Shown here: positions 42,499 to 53,913 of the stretch, one piece after another
Layout of the letters: every line of letters starts with the position of its first letter
How positions within the stretch are numbered: position 1 is the stretch's first letter
Origin: Obelidium mucronatum
Taxonomy: Eukaryota; Chytridiomycota; Chytridiomycetes; Chytridiales; Chytriomycetaceae
DNA length: 64,000 bases
NCBI GenBank assembly: GCA_025765595.1
Contig: JAIVFH010000023.1
Coordinates: 307,610 to 371,609 of the forward strand
Direction of reading: 5' to 3'
The notes under the pieces: model-generated
Database searches by the model: none
Seen by the model: only the letters and a program-made list of their open reading frames with translations
Told to the model about the DNA's origin: nothing
Made by a program: the position numbers and the translations under genes

Positions 42499-45384
42499 TC
42501 AAACCGAAGCATAAAAGTAAATATAAGCCTCCCCAATCGCCTTCTCCACATCAGGAACCTCCGCAACTTTGTTATCGTTAAACAAAACCCATTGATCTCC
42601 CTTCTTGACATGTGCAACGTAGTGACCGCAATGGGCACTTGTTCCACGATGAGAAATAAAACCAATCAACTGGTAACGAGGAGAAGCGGAGGAAGCATCT
42701 TCGGACGACGACGACGACGCAGGCGCAGCTTCATCTATTGCCATGTCGTCACCGGCATGGCTAAAGAGCCAATCGACAGCGCGCTCCATGTCATTTCCCT
42801 ACAATTTGGAGTTTAGAGAAAAACAGCTACACAGAAGTGAACGTCGAGCAAAAGAAGAAACATACAGTCTGGGACATGGCTTTCTTTGCTTGTGCCAACG
42901 TGAAGCCCATATCCATCAATGAGCTATAATCAATACCGGCATCTGCAATGGGGGCTCCGGTTTCAATAGGATCATCGATATCTGATTGTATTATTGAGCC
43001 ATTGAGTTAGCGATTGGGGAGTGACATACCTGGATCCTCCATGTGTTCAAACAACCAGTTCATGGCAATTTCGGCGCCGTTATTCCCTGTTTTGATCAAA
43101 GCTTTTTTGCAACGCTGTTCTGGGAAGCCCATTCCCATCAATTGCTCAATAGCGTTGGCATCAATCGTTGGTTCACTTGCAACGCCTTAAAAAATGTTGA
43201 GTATGATTCCATAGCGTTAATAAATACTCGACTCAACTGGACTCTTCCGGGAACAATATTTCACCATCTTGAGCACCATTGCTCTTGTAACCGCTCAAGT
43301 CGAGTGCCAAAGGAGCCGCAATATTAACATCTGGCCAAAAAAATAGGAACTGCATTAGCGTCTCACGTATTTAAATTCAACACCAACTCACTAAGCTTCT
43401 TCATGACGTAATCAGACCCTTGAATAAACCGGCTCATGGGCATCACCAGAATTTCTGGAAAAGAACTAAACCTGGTCGAACTGTGTGACCGTGATAAGTA
43501 CCACTAAACACCGATTTCCACCCAGAATGCAATCTCACCAAGTCAGAGCTGTTTTTGTTGCACATTTGGGGCACTGGAATTCTCTCACTTCCTCTCCAAA
43601 CAACTGGCCCAAACAAGCGTCAAAACCAACAGTAACATCCTTGTCATCGCCTTCTTTGGCCGGAACAGGAACTTGGAGTGATTCCGTCACAGGCTCTTTA
43701 ACATATTTCACGCAACCACAACCGGTGCATTGCAATCTCTGTTCCATACTGAACTTGAAAACTTTACTCGGGTCACGTCCTCCCGCTCGCTCTTTCTGTT
43801 CAATAAGCTTCAAAATGTGGGACAGATATTCTTGCGCATCCTGCTGGCGCATGGTGGAGAATTCGGAATGCCCTTTGGATGTCAAAGTTTTGAACATTGA
43901 CGGCGAGATTCCGTCTTGCCCAGTTCCCTGTTCGGTGGGAAGGGAATAGTCACCGCTCAACAGACCGTTTGCAAGTTTGGCCATTTGACATTGGAAGCAA
44001 TTGGCAGCAATATCTTTGCACACTGAAATATGATGTTGTCCTTGCTGGAAATAACGCTCTTGGAAGGACGGAAGGGTGAAGAGTACTTGGAGCACTGAGG
44101 CCATATAACAGCTGAAAGAACAAAAAACCCTTAAGAGACATAAAAAAACCAAGAGTTTGAATACGAACGTGTTTCCCAAATTCTTGAGACCAGTGTATCC
44201 AGGACCAAATAGAGGAGCAAGTTCCTTTCCGTCTTCAGTGGTCATGCTGAAATCAAACTTCATGTTTTGCTCAAGTTGCTGAGATGATTTATGAGTTTGT
44301 TTGCTTCTACAACAAATGGCACAAACCAGCTCAGTAAGGGACTTTTCAGTCTTTTCCTGCACATTAATATTGATACCAAACGCTTTCAGATGAGTTCCCA
44401 ATAGAGGATCCAAACGTTCTTCATTGCAAACATAGCAGTAGACATCCGCTCCACCCTCAGGAGTGATTGTTCCCAACTTCACCGAAACTGGGTGGAAGCA
44501 AGAATCAAAATGAGCCATGCCATGACCGTTTCCACCAACGCCCCCAAACTGCTGACGCCCACAACCCAAGTTTCCACATGTAAGACAGAGCCACAAGTTT
44601 TCTTTCAAATCGCAAGAATTACAATGTGCGAGTGCTAAAACAAACATAGTAAAAAGACGAGATTGGGAAAAAGGAGGGCGATACTGGGCGTACTTTGACG
44701 TTCAAGCATTTTCGCTTCTCCTTGAACAAGGGTGGTAGTATGTTCGCATGCCGTCACTACTTCCTCCCAAGCTTGGATATCCGACTTTTTTTGGGACGAT
44801 GTAGCATTCAGGACATTGCTGATAAGAGAAGCGAGCTGTTGCAATTCATAAGCATGAGTATAGTATAATACAAGAAGCACAAGGAGCATACTGCAGGGGT
44901 GGCATCAGTTGCCACGGGGCCACAGACAAAACACGAGACGGACGTGACAAAGTCAAACGCCTCGGCCTCGCTGGGCTCGGCCTCGATTGCAATCTTCTTC
45001 AGCGGCGGCGGAGACACGGGATCCTAGGTGAGAATGAGGGTGAGGGAGCAGGTCGCCCGAGAACGCAACGCACCTCGCACGCAGCGGCGCGCCTGACGCG
45101 TCTGATGTTCAGCGCCAGCGGGTGGCCGAAGTTCGCAAAGTGCGCCTGCGAGTGGCCGTTGCGCGCACACGCGCCGTTGAAGCACGCCAGACACACGTCG
45201 ACGCCCGTGTCCGCGTCCTGCCGCAAAAACAAGTAAGGACACGTTAGTAAGGACGCCGACTGCGCGCGGACACGCAACGCACACCCACCTGGTTCACAAA
45301 GCAGTGCGTGCATTCGTCCTTGTGCACGCCGCCGCGCAGACTGGCTGCTGACTGGGATATCGTTGGAAGATGTGTACAAGTCAT
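42499..45384 (-). CDS. ubiquitin carboxyl-terminal hydrolase, USP5/UBP14 type
   Basis: A multi-exon gene; exon 1 is 45289-45384 with start at 45384. The layout is that of isopeptidase T, which recycles free polyubiquitin chains. It has an N-terminal variant zinc-finger region (GGVHKDECTHCFVNQ; VCLACFNGACARNGHSQAHFANFGHPL). A canonical ZnF-UBP follows (CNSCDLKENLWLCLTCGNLGCGRQQ; GNGHGMAHF). The USP core has the catalytic Cys box GLKNLGNT|CYMASVLQ, split by an intron with no stop in this frame. Two UBA domains follow (AIEQLMGMGFPEQRCKKAL; SLMDMGFTLAQAKKAMSQTGNDMERAVDWLF). The catalytic His lies in GTSAHCGHYVAHVK. The zinc-binding CTGCGCVKYV...QCPKCATKT pair is also present. It appears intact. 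Confidence 0.94.
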
Positions 45385-45829
45385 TCAATTCAATCTTCCT
45401 GCAATCTTCCACACAAAATAAATTTGTATTGAATTCGGTTTGTTTTCATATATTTTTCTTCAGGTTGTATTGGGTTTGGAAGAGGAGACGACGTAGGCAG
45501 TAAGGAAGTACGTGAATAATAAGTTTTGGAATTTATTGTGAAAAGTCGTGCGATGCTTTCCAGTTGCTGGTCCTTGCTCTGATCTCAGATACTTGTTATT
45601 TACAAGAATTTAGCGAATAGTTCGCTTTGCGGTGGTTGTTCAACTGTTTATGGATGGATGGATGGTTAGAAAGTGAATCAGAAAGTCAGGTACTTTATTG
45701 AACAAGAAGGAAGAACCAAAAAAAATTAGATTCTTGAATGAAACACCCCCCTAAAAATTTAATTACAATTGTAAAAACACCTACCAGATTTCTCTGTATA
45801 CTCGTCTGGGACGTGTCCGGGTATGTCAT
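45385..45829. other. gene-free stretch between USP5-type gene and Fanzor
   Basis: About 445 bases with AT-rich sequence and a short GGATGGATGGATGG run (near 45654). It holds the USP5-type promoter side and the 3' flank of the Fanzor. No transposon terminal repeat could be identified by eye. Confidence 0.4.
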
Positions 45830-48800
45830 TTAAAAACCAGCAGGTCTGTTCCCATAAAGACTATAATGAAACAACAAGTGCCTCATGAGGCAACTTGCTG
45901 AAACATCTTTATCCATAATCTGTTGTTCTCTTTAGCCACAATAAACTCAAATTAAAGAATACTCAAGAAAAAACTTACAGGAGCAACTAGTGGTTGAGGC
46001 AAACCTGGAGCAACGAACCCCGGAGCGGGAAGTCCTGGAACGAGAGGGCACTCGACAAGACCGTACACTGGGCGTACGTGGTTGGTTTGGTCTGGGCATT
46101 CAAAGAAGGGGTGCATTGGCTGTTTGTTGGCATCAATGCACCACCTTCTCCACTGTGGGCGGGGGTTGGCAGCAGGAGGGACAAGGGGAAGACGAAACTT
46201 GCGCTTCTTGTGGGGGCACCTCCTGGTGGGACGCCGGACCTATAAATATGCAATAACATTACTAACAATGCAGAAGGCAATTTTAATGAACTGAAATACA
46301 ACTTACAGCAGTGTGTTGGGGATACTGGAATACTCCACCATTTTCATAGCCAGCACAATACAAACTCGATTTTTGAGACGTGTTTCTCTCATTAATCAAG
46401 AGGACAATGTGTTGACTTGCCATCTTTTCTCTCACACGCTAATTGGAAAATATAGAGTCTTTTAAATAGCCGAAATCACTAATCAAATCAATAGAAAAAC
46501 ATACCACATTGGGAACAGGTGCCCATGGACGTTGATGATCCCAGCTCCCATCACCATAAGCAAAGATGACTGGGGTATCAGGAAATGGTCCAATACCAGC
46601 TGCACGACGAAAGCGGCGTCTCCGGTGGCGATCTCTTGGCTGGATTCGGCGTTGGGCATTGACCACAAAGTCATGCTCGGTAGTCCTTCTCGCATTCCAA
46701 TTGATGAGCATCGCCTCAGCCCTTTGGTGTCTCATGAATGTTCGCTGCTTCCACTTTCTGTGCTGAGGACGGCGGTATTCCTGTAGCAAGCAATCGTGCA
46801 TGCATGTATTCACCAGCCAATTCCAAAAACACCAGTCCTCCGTACTACGATGGCCAAACCTTCTGGGGGAATTGGCAGCAAGCAAGTCGTACGACGCATT
46901 GATTCGTGGGTCATTGTCACGGAATCTCTCGCACAACTTCTCACTGGCCTTTGAGTGGTTGATTTGTCTCATTTGGCCATGAGAGACAGAGACAACATGG
47001 TCGTGTAGCACATCTACAAGTAAAATGATTAATTAACATTGTGCTCAAAACTTTCTCTAAAAAGTGCTACTCACGTGAGATATGTTCCTCCTGAGTAACA
47101 GCTGGTGGGCGTGCTACAGGAAGGGGATGTGGAGCTATCGGACCTGCAAGTGGTGGCAAGGGTTGCGGTGCCGGTGGTGGAAGTGGTTGTGGTGGCAGTG
47201 GTCGTGGTGGTCGCACTGGAGGTGGTGGTGGAACAGGTCCGACCGGAGGAGGAGGAGGACCCTGATTGATGAGATGAGTAATATCTCTGTTGGTAGAAGT
47301 GATGACGTGTCTGATTCCTGTATCATTGCAGGGAAAGTATTTGTTAAACTCATTTCAAGAACAAAGAATCATAAAAACTTTAAACAAACCTGGATCAACT
47401 CCGATAATATCCTCAACAGCAATTTGTTGGTTGTTGATCCGTACATTCAGGTCCAAATTCAAAATTCCCTTATCAACCATGAAAATTCCTCGCCTCCAAT
47501 CCACAATGTCGTTAAAGTCAATGTTGTTTCCAAGAGTGTGGGCATTATCATGCCAGTTGGTTTTGACAAACAAGAGAGGATTTGCCCCATTGGCAGCATT
47601 ATGGGCAATTAGGTCATCGTGATTTGTCTGGAACGTCCAGCGGAAACCTCTTCCATCACTTTGGACAAAGTAGGATGCTGTTGAATAAAAACACGGTTTT
47701 AGCAAACATTGAATAAAGACAATTAATTCCAAAGAAGCTTACCATTTCTTTGAGTCCTCATCCTTACAGGCCACTTGATGCAAGTTGGGTCAAAAAAGAG
47801 ATGGAGCAATTCCCTTCTTCGGTCTTCGTGGTTTGGTCCCTCAATGTGTCCCATATGTGCACGAGGATTTATGCCAGCTTGGGTCAGGATGTCAACTGCT
47901 GGCAATACTACCCCCACAAAATACTGGGCCGCCAAGAGTGTAGGGTGACCAGCGTGACCGGGAGGGAAAAGATGGGGAGTTGCTGCAATAGCTGGCAAGC
48001 CAACATAAGGCAATGGTTGAACTGCTCCTTGAGGCAAGTTTTGCGGAGGATCCTTCAGTACATTGACAATGTACTGAACCAAGACACGGTAATCCATTCC
48101 AATAAAGATTGGTTGGGCAGTAGTGGAGTTGGTTGGAAGGATAGTAATTGGGACAAAAGTTTCATAGCCCAGACCTTCAAGCGTTGGACGAACAAAGCTT
48201 GTAAGGAAAAAAATTTGGTTACTAAACACTAATGTGTGATACACAAGGAGATTTTGATAACTTACTCTCGGGTGTAGGCCAGAATATTGGGTGCCATTCT
48301 TCGCCCAGCACTGATGAGGTTGGCTTCAAAGTGACCACCACGTACAAGGTTGTTCCAAGGCATTACTTCCAAGAAATCCCTGTGAGGAGCAAGAAAGTCA
48401 ATAATGACTTGCTCAACCCACACTGGAACTGTGGCTGGAAGTCCAATGTTTGCCCCAACCAAAAATGGAGGAGTCAAGTAGTTGTAGATGGCAATCTTGG
48501 CAGCACCATTTTCAGCTGGTGTGGGAGCATGGGGAATAGCTGGCAGATTTGCTCCAGCCCGCAACGCGCAAACCTCTCTGAACACCTATAGCACAGGAAA
48601 TCATAGGGTTAATAAGTGGTAGTAGTGAGTAACCAAATTTCATTGTTGCCTACCAATTGAGCCAATCTAGCAGCATTCATGATGAATCTTCGAGCCATAG
48701 CATTCTTGAAGTCCTTCAGCATCCGGATGGCTTGGATGCTAATAATTTGTTCCCAATTCCTGTTGAGAGCTGGAACAAGGGGAACTAATCGGTTGGCAGG

Positions 48801-49352
48801 GCGGTTGGCGTGGTTGATGGGGACTGGAACTGGAGCAACTCCCCACTGGTAGTTTGGCAATGACGACGGGTCCACTTTTTCCTTGATGGTGCGGAGTAGA
48901 AAGTGTTTGGCAATGTCTCTCTCACGGCCCTCGGCAGGACTCCCTACAATGGGAGCAAAGTAGGGAGTGCCAGGCGGGTTCATGGGGAGACGCTGGTAGT
49001 TGGCTGGCAGCCCCACAACATAGCCAGGTGTGATGAGATTATACGAGCAGTACTTTAGAAGAAACTCAAAAAAGGATTGTGACATTTGAATGTCTCCATG
49101 GGAAGTACCTGAGATGACATGAATGGGTGATGTTAGTTTTATTTCATTTTAATGAAGGGGAAAACCAAAAACCCAAATACCGGTTGGATTGCTCTCCAAG
49201 TGAATAGCCAAAGCTATTTGAGCTCTGGATACAATTAGAGTAAGGTCTTGGGCTAGAGTACTGATGACTGCAGGGAGCACAGGGAGAAGCTGGTGGACCA
49301 CTGCTCGGTTGAGCCCACACGCATGGGTGCGTATGTGATCTCTGGCAGCCAT
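45830..49352 (-). CDS. Fanzor (eukaryotic TnpB-like RNA-guided RuvC nuclease family)
   Basis: Ten exons (49181-49352, 48654-49108, 48266-48585, 47743-48197, 47390-47677, 47075-47317, 46505-47013, 46307-46438, 45979-46239, 45830-45919) join with every phase correct to give 974 residues and no internal stop. RuvC-I is EDIIGVDPGIRHVITSTNRD (Asp ~562, across an intron). The usual RuvC-II area reads FAYGDGSW (~796-802) without the canonical Glu. The alternative Glu sits ~30 residues on in LLINERNTSQ (Glu ~831), followed by Cys-rich zinc-ribbon remnants (LYCAG, RRCPHKK, RWC, FFECPD). RuvC-III is DKDVSASCLMRHLL (Asp ~950). This order is the Fanzor/TnpB hallmark; related proteins cut DNA guided by an RNA encoded at the element end. 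A ~50-residue proline-rich insert follows RuvC-I. Activity is inferred, not shown. Confidence 0.87.
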
Positions 49353-49794
49353 GGCAGCCAATGGTCTTGAGCTTGAAGGAGTAAGTAGAAGGAGGCTAGT
49401 AGCTGAGTTGAGAAGGAGGTTGGTTGTTTTGTTTTGATTCTTTTGTTTTGATGCTCAATTCCACCTATTTATACCTCTTTTTGTCCCCTTGAAAATTTGA
49501 TTCAAGTTGTGATGATGAAAGGGGATTGGCTAGAATCTTTTTTTCTGAGAATTGGGATTGGCTAGAATCTTTTTCTGATGAAGGGGAACTTGTAAAACAA
49601 TTTCAACCAATTAAGAGAGTTGCAAGAGTTGGTTATCTACCAAATGAAGAATGAAGACAATGGAAGTACTTTAATCAAAACATAAGTTTATTGCTTTTCT
49701 CTCTGTCCTGCAATACAGCACCAGCAAAACTTGAAAACTAACCCAACCAATAAAACAAACTCCTCACAAGCAAACATTCCTCAAAAGCAAACAT
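49353..49794. other. intergenic stretch upstream of Fanzor with short direct repeat
   Basis: About 440 bases with the Fanzor promoter side. The phrase GATTGGCTAGAATCTTTTT occurs twice (about 49522-49541 and 49554-49573). No gene is seen. Confidence 0.4.
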
Positions 49795-51327
49795 TCATTC
49801 CAAGCAAATTCCACAAAAGCACTTTTCTTTGTCTTTGTTTTCAGGTTGCCTGGAATTCTGCAACTTTGCTTGGTAGTCAAGAGTACATGCCTGGAAGTTG
49901 ACCTGTTGTTCTTGATGCCACCTCATTAAAAGCCAAGATGCATCCTGTCTCCCGTACAAGGAGTCTGGATCCCTGGTAGCGTAGTTGGTATGAGTAAAGA
50001 TGCGATGGATAGTCATCATGTGCCTGGCATTGGTTGAAGGGTTGGACCAGACGTCGGACCCAGTAATCACTCCATCGTAGCGTGCAATGGAATCAGGTTC
50101 CCCCACCCAACCATCCAAGGCAAGAGCTTTCTGGAGTGCATTGTAGCGAGCCGCAAGAATGGGAAGACGACGCAACTCTCTTTCCATTTCTGGAGTAAAC
50201 TGTCTTGGAGGATTTGCTGCGATTGAAGGAGGAAGAGGAGGTGCCTGAGTAACATTTGGCTCTGGAATAAACGGTGGTGGTGGTGGGTGGAATGGTGGAG
50301 CTTTTGGGAAGTAGACTTGATGACCAGCTGTCCCAGAAGTTCCTTTGCCTTTACCGCCACGTTTGGCCTTGGCCTTGGAGCCTGCTTGTTCAGCCTTGGG
50401 TCCCAATGCAGTAGCAGGGGGGGAATCAGTAGCACCCTCCTGTTGAGCCACCTTGTAAAGTTTTCTTGGTTTTTTAGCAGTTGATGGTGGAGTTTCCAAG
50501 TCGTCGGTATAGCTCTCCCTCTTGATTTTGTTCCTGCTTGATGATCCAAAATCATCAACATCATCCCAGTCATCGGAATATCCAGCATCGTCCAATTCCA
50601 TGTACCTCCTTGTAGTCCTCCTTGTAGTCCTAACCCTCACAGAAGATAGCTTTGGCTTTGTGTTGGTTGCCGTTCCAGACACAGCGGCATCGGGCTCTAT
50701 AATCCTGCCAATTTTTCGAAGTGTCCCCCCAGGCAAAGATGACTGAAGTGGCCCACCAAACTTGACGCCACTATTCAGTGGACCGGAATTGTACACGGGA
50801 TCTTGTAGCTTGCGAAAGTTTAGGTCAACTGAACCACCAGGAGCTGAATCAATCGGATGACCAATGACGTCCTCCATGTCCTCTGCAATAAAGTCATCCA
50901 TGTCATCGTCAATTAATTCATTGTTTATGGCCTTGGAGGTGGCGTTTTCCATGATGGCGGCCAGTTGCTTAACGTGAAAAGAATTGAGTGCTTCACTCGG
51001 AGTTTCAAGGGCAAAGGCATTATCATGCGAGTCTTTAGAATTAACATTGGATGCACCGTCTGACGCGTCGTCGTCCTCATCATGTTCAGAATCAATTCCT
51101 TCCTTGGTTTCCATGGACTCAAACTTGACGCAATCATTCATTGGACTGGATGAAGCAGGGATGGACGTCGCGTTCAGGTGGTCATTGTCCTCCTTGAATT
51201 CAATCTTGGGGACAAGAGGTGCTGGGAGTGGCGGTTGGGTTGGTTGGTTGTCAATGGCTTTGTCAGAATCAGAGTCATGCACAGTGTAGATGACAGTCTT
51301 GCCAGCATTCCTTGATGATCTTCTCAT
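49795..51327 (-). CDS. orphan acidic/basic nuclear-type protein next to Fanzor
   Basis: A single long open frame of 510 residues starting at ATG 51327. The N-terminal ~170 residues are acidic (HDEDDDASDGAS; INNELIDDDMDDFIAEDMED). A basic middle follows (VRVRTTRRTTRRYMELDD; RNKIKRE; KAKAKRGGKGKG), then a Pro-rich segment. The C-terminal ~140 residues look folded (LPILAARYNALQKALALDGWVGE; MMTIHRIFTHTNYATRDPDSLYG; SWLLMRWHQEQQVNFQA) and end in a Cys pair (CFCGICLE). Charge pattern suggests a nuclear or chromatin role, which is inference. It is co-oriented with the Fanzor and faces away from the dioxygenase gene. I do not recognise a family. Confidence 0.65.
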   Translation of the reverse strand: MRRSSRNAGKTVIYTVHDSDSDKAIDNQPTQPPLPAPLVPKIEFKEDNDHLNATSIPASSSPMNDCVKFESMETKEGIDSEHDEDDDASDGASNVNSKDSHDNAFALETPSEALNSFHVKQLAAIMENATSKAINNELIDDDMDDFIAEDMEDVIGHPIDSAPGGSVDLNFRKLQDPVYNSGPLNSGVKFGGPLQSSLPGGTLRKIGRIIEPDAAVSGTATNTKPKLSSVRVRTTRRTTRRYMELDDAGYSDDWDDVDDFGSSSRNKIKRESYTDDLETPPSTAKKPRKLYKVAQQEGATDSPPATALGPKAEQAGSKAKAKRGGKGKGTSGTAGHQVYFPKAPPFHPPPPPFIPEPNVTQAPPLPPSIAANPPRQFTPEMERELRRLPILAARYNALQKALALDGWVGEPDSIARYDGVITGSDVWSNPSTNARHMMTIHRIFTHTNYATRDPDSLYGRQDASWLLMRWHQEQQVNFQACTLDYQAKLQNSRQPENKDKEKCFCGICLE

Positions 51328-52169
51328 GTCGTTGTTGTTGTTGTATCTTTTTCTTTTAATTGATTGAGCAAATCGGGTCTCTTATACTTTCCTTTCTCAG
51401 GGGTTGACACGACAACTTGGCATCACATCGAAAACAAAAACAAAAACAAAAACAAGATTAGTCAACACACACACACACAATTACTCCAATTTATGTCCCA
51501 TCACTCTGTTCCAATACTCAAAAAAAAAGTTTAAAAAAGTTTTTTGGTTGCTTTTTGTAATGACGCTCACTTGATATACCACAACACGGTTCTTTGTGTT
51601 GTTCATCAATCTCTTTGCATCAAAACAATAAAAGCGGGAAGTTGAGAGACCGCGGGGGACGTTGGACTGCTTTTGGTTCATTAAAAACAGTCTTAGCATG
51701 GAACCCCAAACCATGCGCGTCAACAAAGACGGTTCAAACTCAACGGACCTCAACTTCCCTCAGTCGCAACATGAAATGAACCCTCAGTTTAACCCATAGA
51801 TCCCTCAGTCAACCATAGAGCCGTCACCCAAAAAAAAACCCCAGCCCTCAGACATGCAAACGTGTAGCTTAGAGTACTTTGCAATTTTGCCCCACTGTGA
51901 AGGATTCGCATTCCAATGCCGACGGTTTAGAGCATGCCATCATTGGGGGGAGTTGTTGGGGGGGAAGGGAGGTGGAAGCCCTCCCTTTATATACCCCTCC
52001 CTTTTTCAAATAACCAAGCATCCCAAATGACAAACCGAGGGAAAATTTTTGTCAAGGAGCTCATATTGGAGGAAGCAACAGACCAACCGAGGCTCTGCCA
52101 TTCACACACCGAGTTTTCCCCTCGAGTTGGTTTGATTTCTTTCCCCAAAAGAAAAAAAAAAGGAAAAAA
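51328..52169. other. intergenic region between orphan gene and dioxygenase gene
   Basis: About 840 bases between two divergent starts. It contains short (CA)n and AAACAA-type runs near 51425-51480 and a repeated CCCTCAG motif around 51780-51850. A minus-strand open frame at 51481-51753 has no recognisable features and is probably chance. Confidence 0.35.
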
Positions 52170-53353
52170 ATGAAAATCCCGGCGCTGAAAAGGGCCCAAC
52201 ACAATTGCCATGACCGCCAGCACCCATCACTGCCTTTGCCACCACGTACCAAAAAGCCAAGATGGCACAAACTATTTGACAATCCTTCCTCAGTAAAAGC
52301 CTCCAGAGTCCCTAGGCCTGGAAGATCAGCAAAACAAACCATGGCTGACCACTTTATGGCCACCAACTTGGACGCTGAAACTGCAAAATGGACCACTATC
52401 TATTTGAACAAGACTGGCTCCCATAATCAAGAGCTTGAGAATGTCCCAGAAGATCGGCTTGTCCGCCTTGTTGATGAAACAACTGGAAGAGTCATTGCCT
52501 TAATGTAAGCCACTAAGCAACTGTTTTTTATTGCAATTCTGAACACCTATTCAAGATATAGGAATGTGATTCCTTTGGATCTCCTTGATCACATTGCCCT
52601 GGCGGAATACCTACGAAATGCCCCCATCACTGCTAAAGATTGCAGCAACCTTTCAAAGCATCTGGGGATTTGGAAGAGATATTGTAAATTCTTGTTTGCC
52701 ACCAAGGATTTGTACAATCTTACTACAGCAGACGTTCCAAGTTCTTTAAAATACGACCAAGACGCAGCCATCAAATCCTTGGATGGAATTACAGAATACA
52801 TGACCGAGTTCTACAGGGCGTACCTCCCAGGTCTTTACGATTTTTATGCAAGGATTCGTCGCAAACTCAAGGAATACAAGGAGGTTGTGGTCAAAGACCC
52901 TTCCAGTGTCGAAGCCAAAACAAAACTCGCCTCTGCACTTTTGTCGCAACTGGATGACAAGTTTTTGAATGTATTTTCCACATGTGCTGTCTCGTACAAC
53001 TCTCCACGGGCAGCCAAAAGTCATCGGGACCTAAACAACTATGCTTACGCCATGGACGCCTGTATTCCCTTTGGCCCCTTTTCTGGAGGTGATATAATTT
53101 TTCCACAGTATAGAAAAGCTGCAAAGCTATCTCCGGGAGACTTTATTCTCATGGATGCATACCATTTTGATCACAAGGTGGGACCATTGAAGGAGACAGA
53201 TTTGCCGTCATTCTTTTTGCGGACAAGTGGGCCACCGACTTTTTGTTTAACCCAAAGAAAAAGAAGGGGGAAAAGAATCGTACATTTAGGGGCAACCTGA
53301 GCTTCCCATTAGAGGAGATGGGATTGAGAATGAAGTTTAAACTGCCTGAATAA
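52170..53353 (+). pseudogene. JBP1/TET-type 2OG-Fe(II) dioxygenase with a one-base frameshift
   Basis: Exon 1 is 52170-52504 and exon 2 begins at 52562, joined in phase. The C-terminal half has a 2-oxoglutarate/iron dioxygenase core resembling the JBP1/TET-like domain common in fungal genomes. HRDLNN gives the H-x-D ligands (His ~266), FGPFSGGDIIFPQYRKAAKLSPGDFILMDAY the central strands, and HFDHKVGP the distal His (~316). Right after KVGPL the frame used upstream turns into unrelated sequence and stops at 53300. Shifting by one base at about 53187-53191 gives EGDRFAVILFADKW, the expected 2OG-binding Arg strand, and runs to a stop at 53353. It is therefore either a decayed copy or carries a sequencing deletion. 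Family members oxidise modified bases; activity here is unknown. Confidence 0.65.
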
Positions 53354-53500
53354 ATTGTTCTTTTTTTCCAAGTATTAAATCTCATACTGCCGCAGTATCA
53401 GAATCTTTACTCTGCAGGGTTGACGTTCAGGAAGACTTTAACTTCCAGTTGGATGAAGTGGGGTGGAGAGTGTAGCTTAAACTGCCTGAATAAATGACGT
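53321..53500. repeat. duplicated tail of the dioxygenase gene
   Basis: The gene end (AGTTTAAACTGCCTGAATAAAT at about 53333-53354) recurs at about 53474-53495 as AGCTTAAACTGCCTGAATAAAT. It is preceded by a related coding-like stretch (GTTGACGTTCAGGAAGACTT...GGGGTGGAGAGTG), so the 3' end was duplicated and has decayed. Confidence 0.55.
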
Positions 53501-53913
53501 GAACTTGGTATTGTTGAGTCATTGTTTGTTGGAAAGGGTTTGACTTGTTTTATGATTATTGCCTGCCTTGGGGTACAGGGACAAGGAATCTGAGACCATA
53601 ATTTGTTATTACGTATCTATTAATGCTAGATCAAGTGTCATTTTGTGATTTTAGGGCCGCGGTCGCGGTAATACTGTTGAGAGGTAAAACTCACCCAAAC
53701 ATTTAGGCAAGCACAAAAATCTTTGCAACGCTTACCAATAGATTTTAATGGTTGCTTTGTATTGGTTTGCATGGTTTTGGAGAGTTGGGCCCATGGTGAT
53801 TTTTTGTGAGATGAAGACTTGTTTATTCCGGGTAAATGTCTTGCCACTATTCGGCTCAAGGGGGTGCTCATTTTTTATTAAAATCAAAACAGGGATAAAG
53901 AGACGGCAAAGTC

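Noticed and set aside
44120..44180. Reading straight through FVFKLLVFLCLLRVF in the deubiquitinase
   Set aside because: The stretch has no stop but begins with GT and ends with AG; removing it restores the catalytic box NT-CYMAS, so it is an intron.
51481..51753. 90-residue minus-strand frame upstream of the dioxygenase
   Set aside because: No domain, composition or splice context supports it, and similar chance frames are frequent here.
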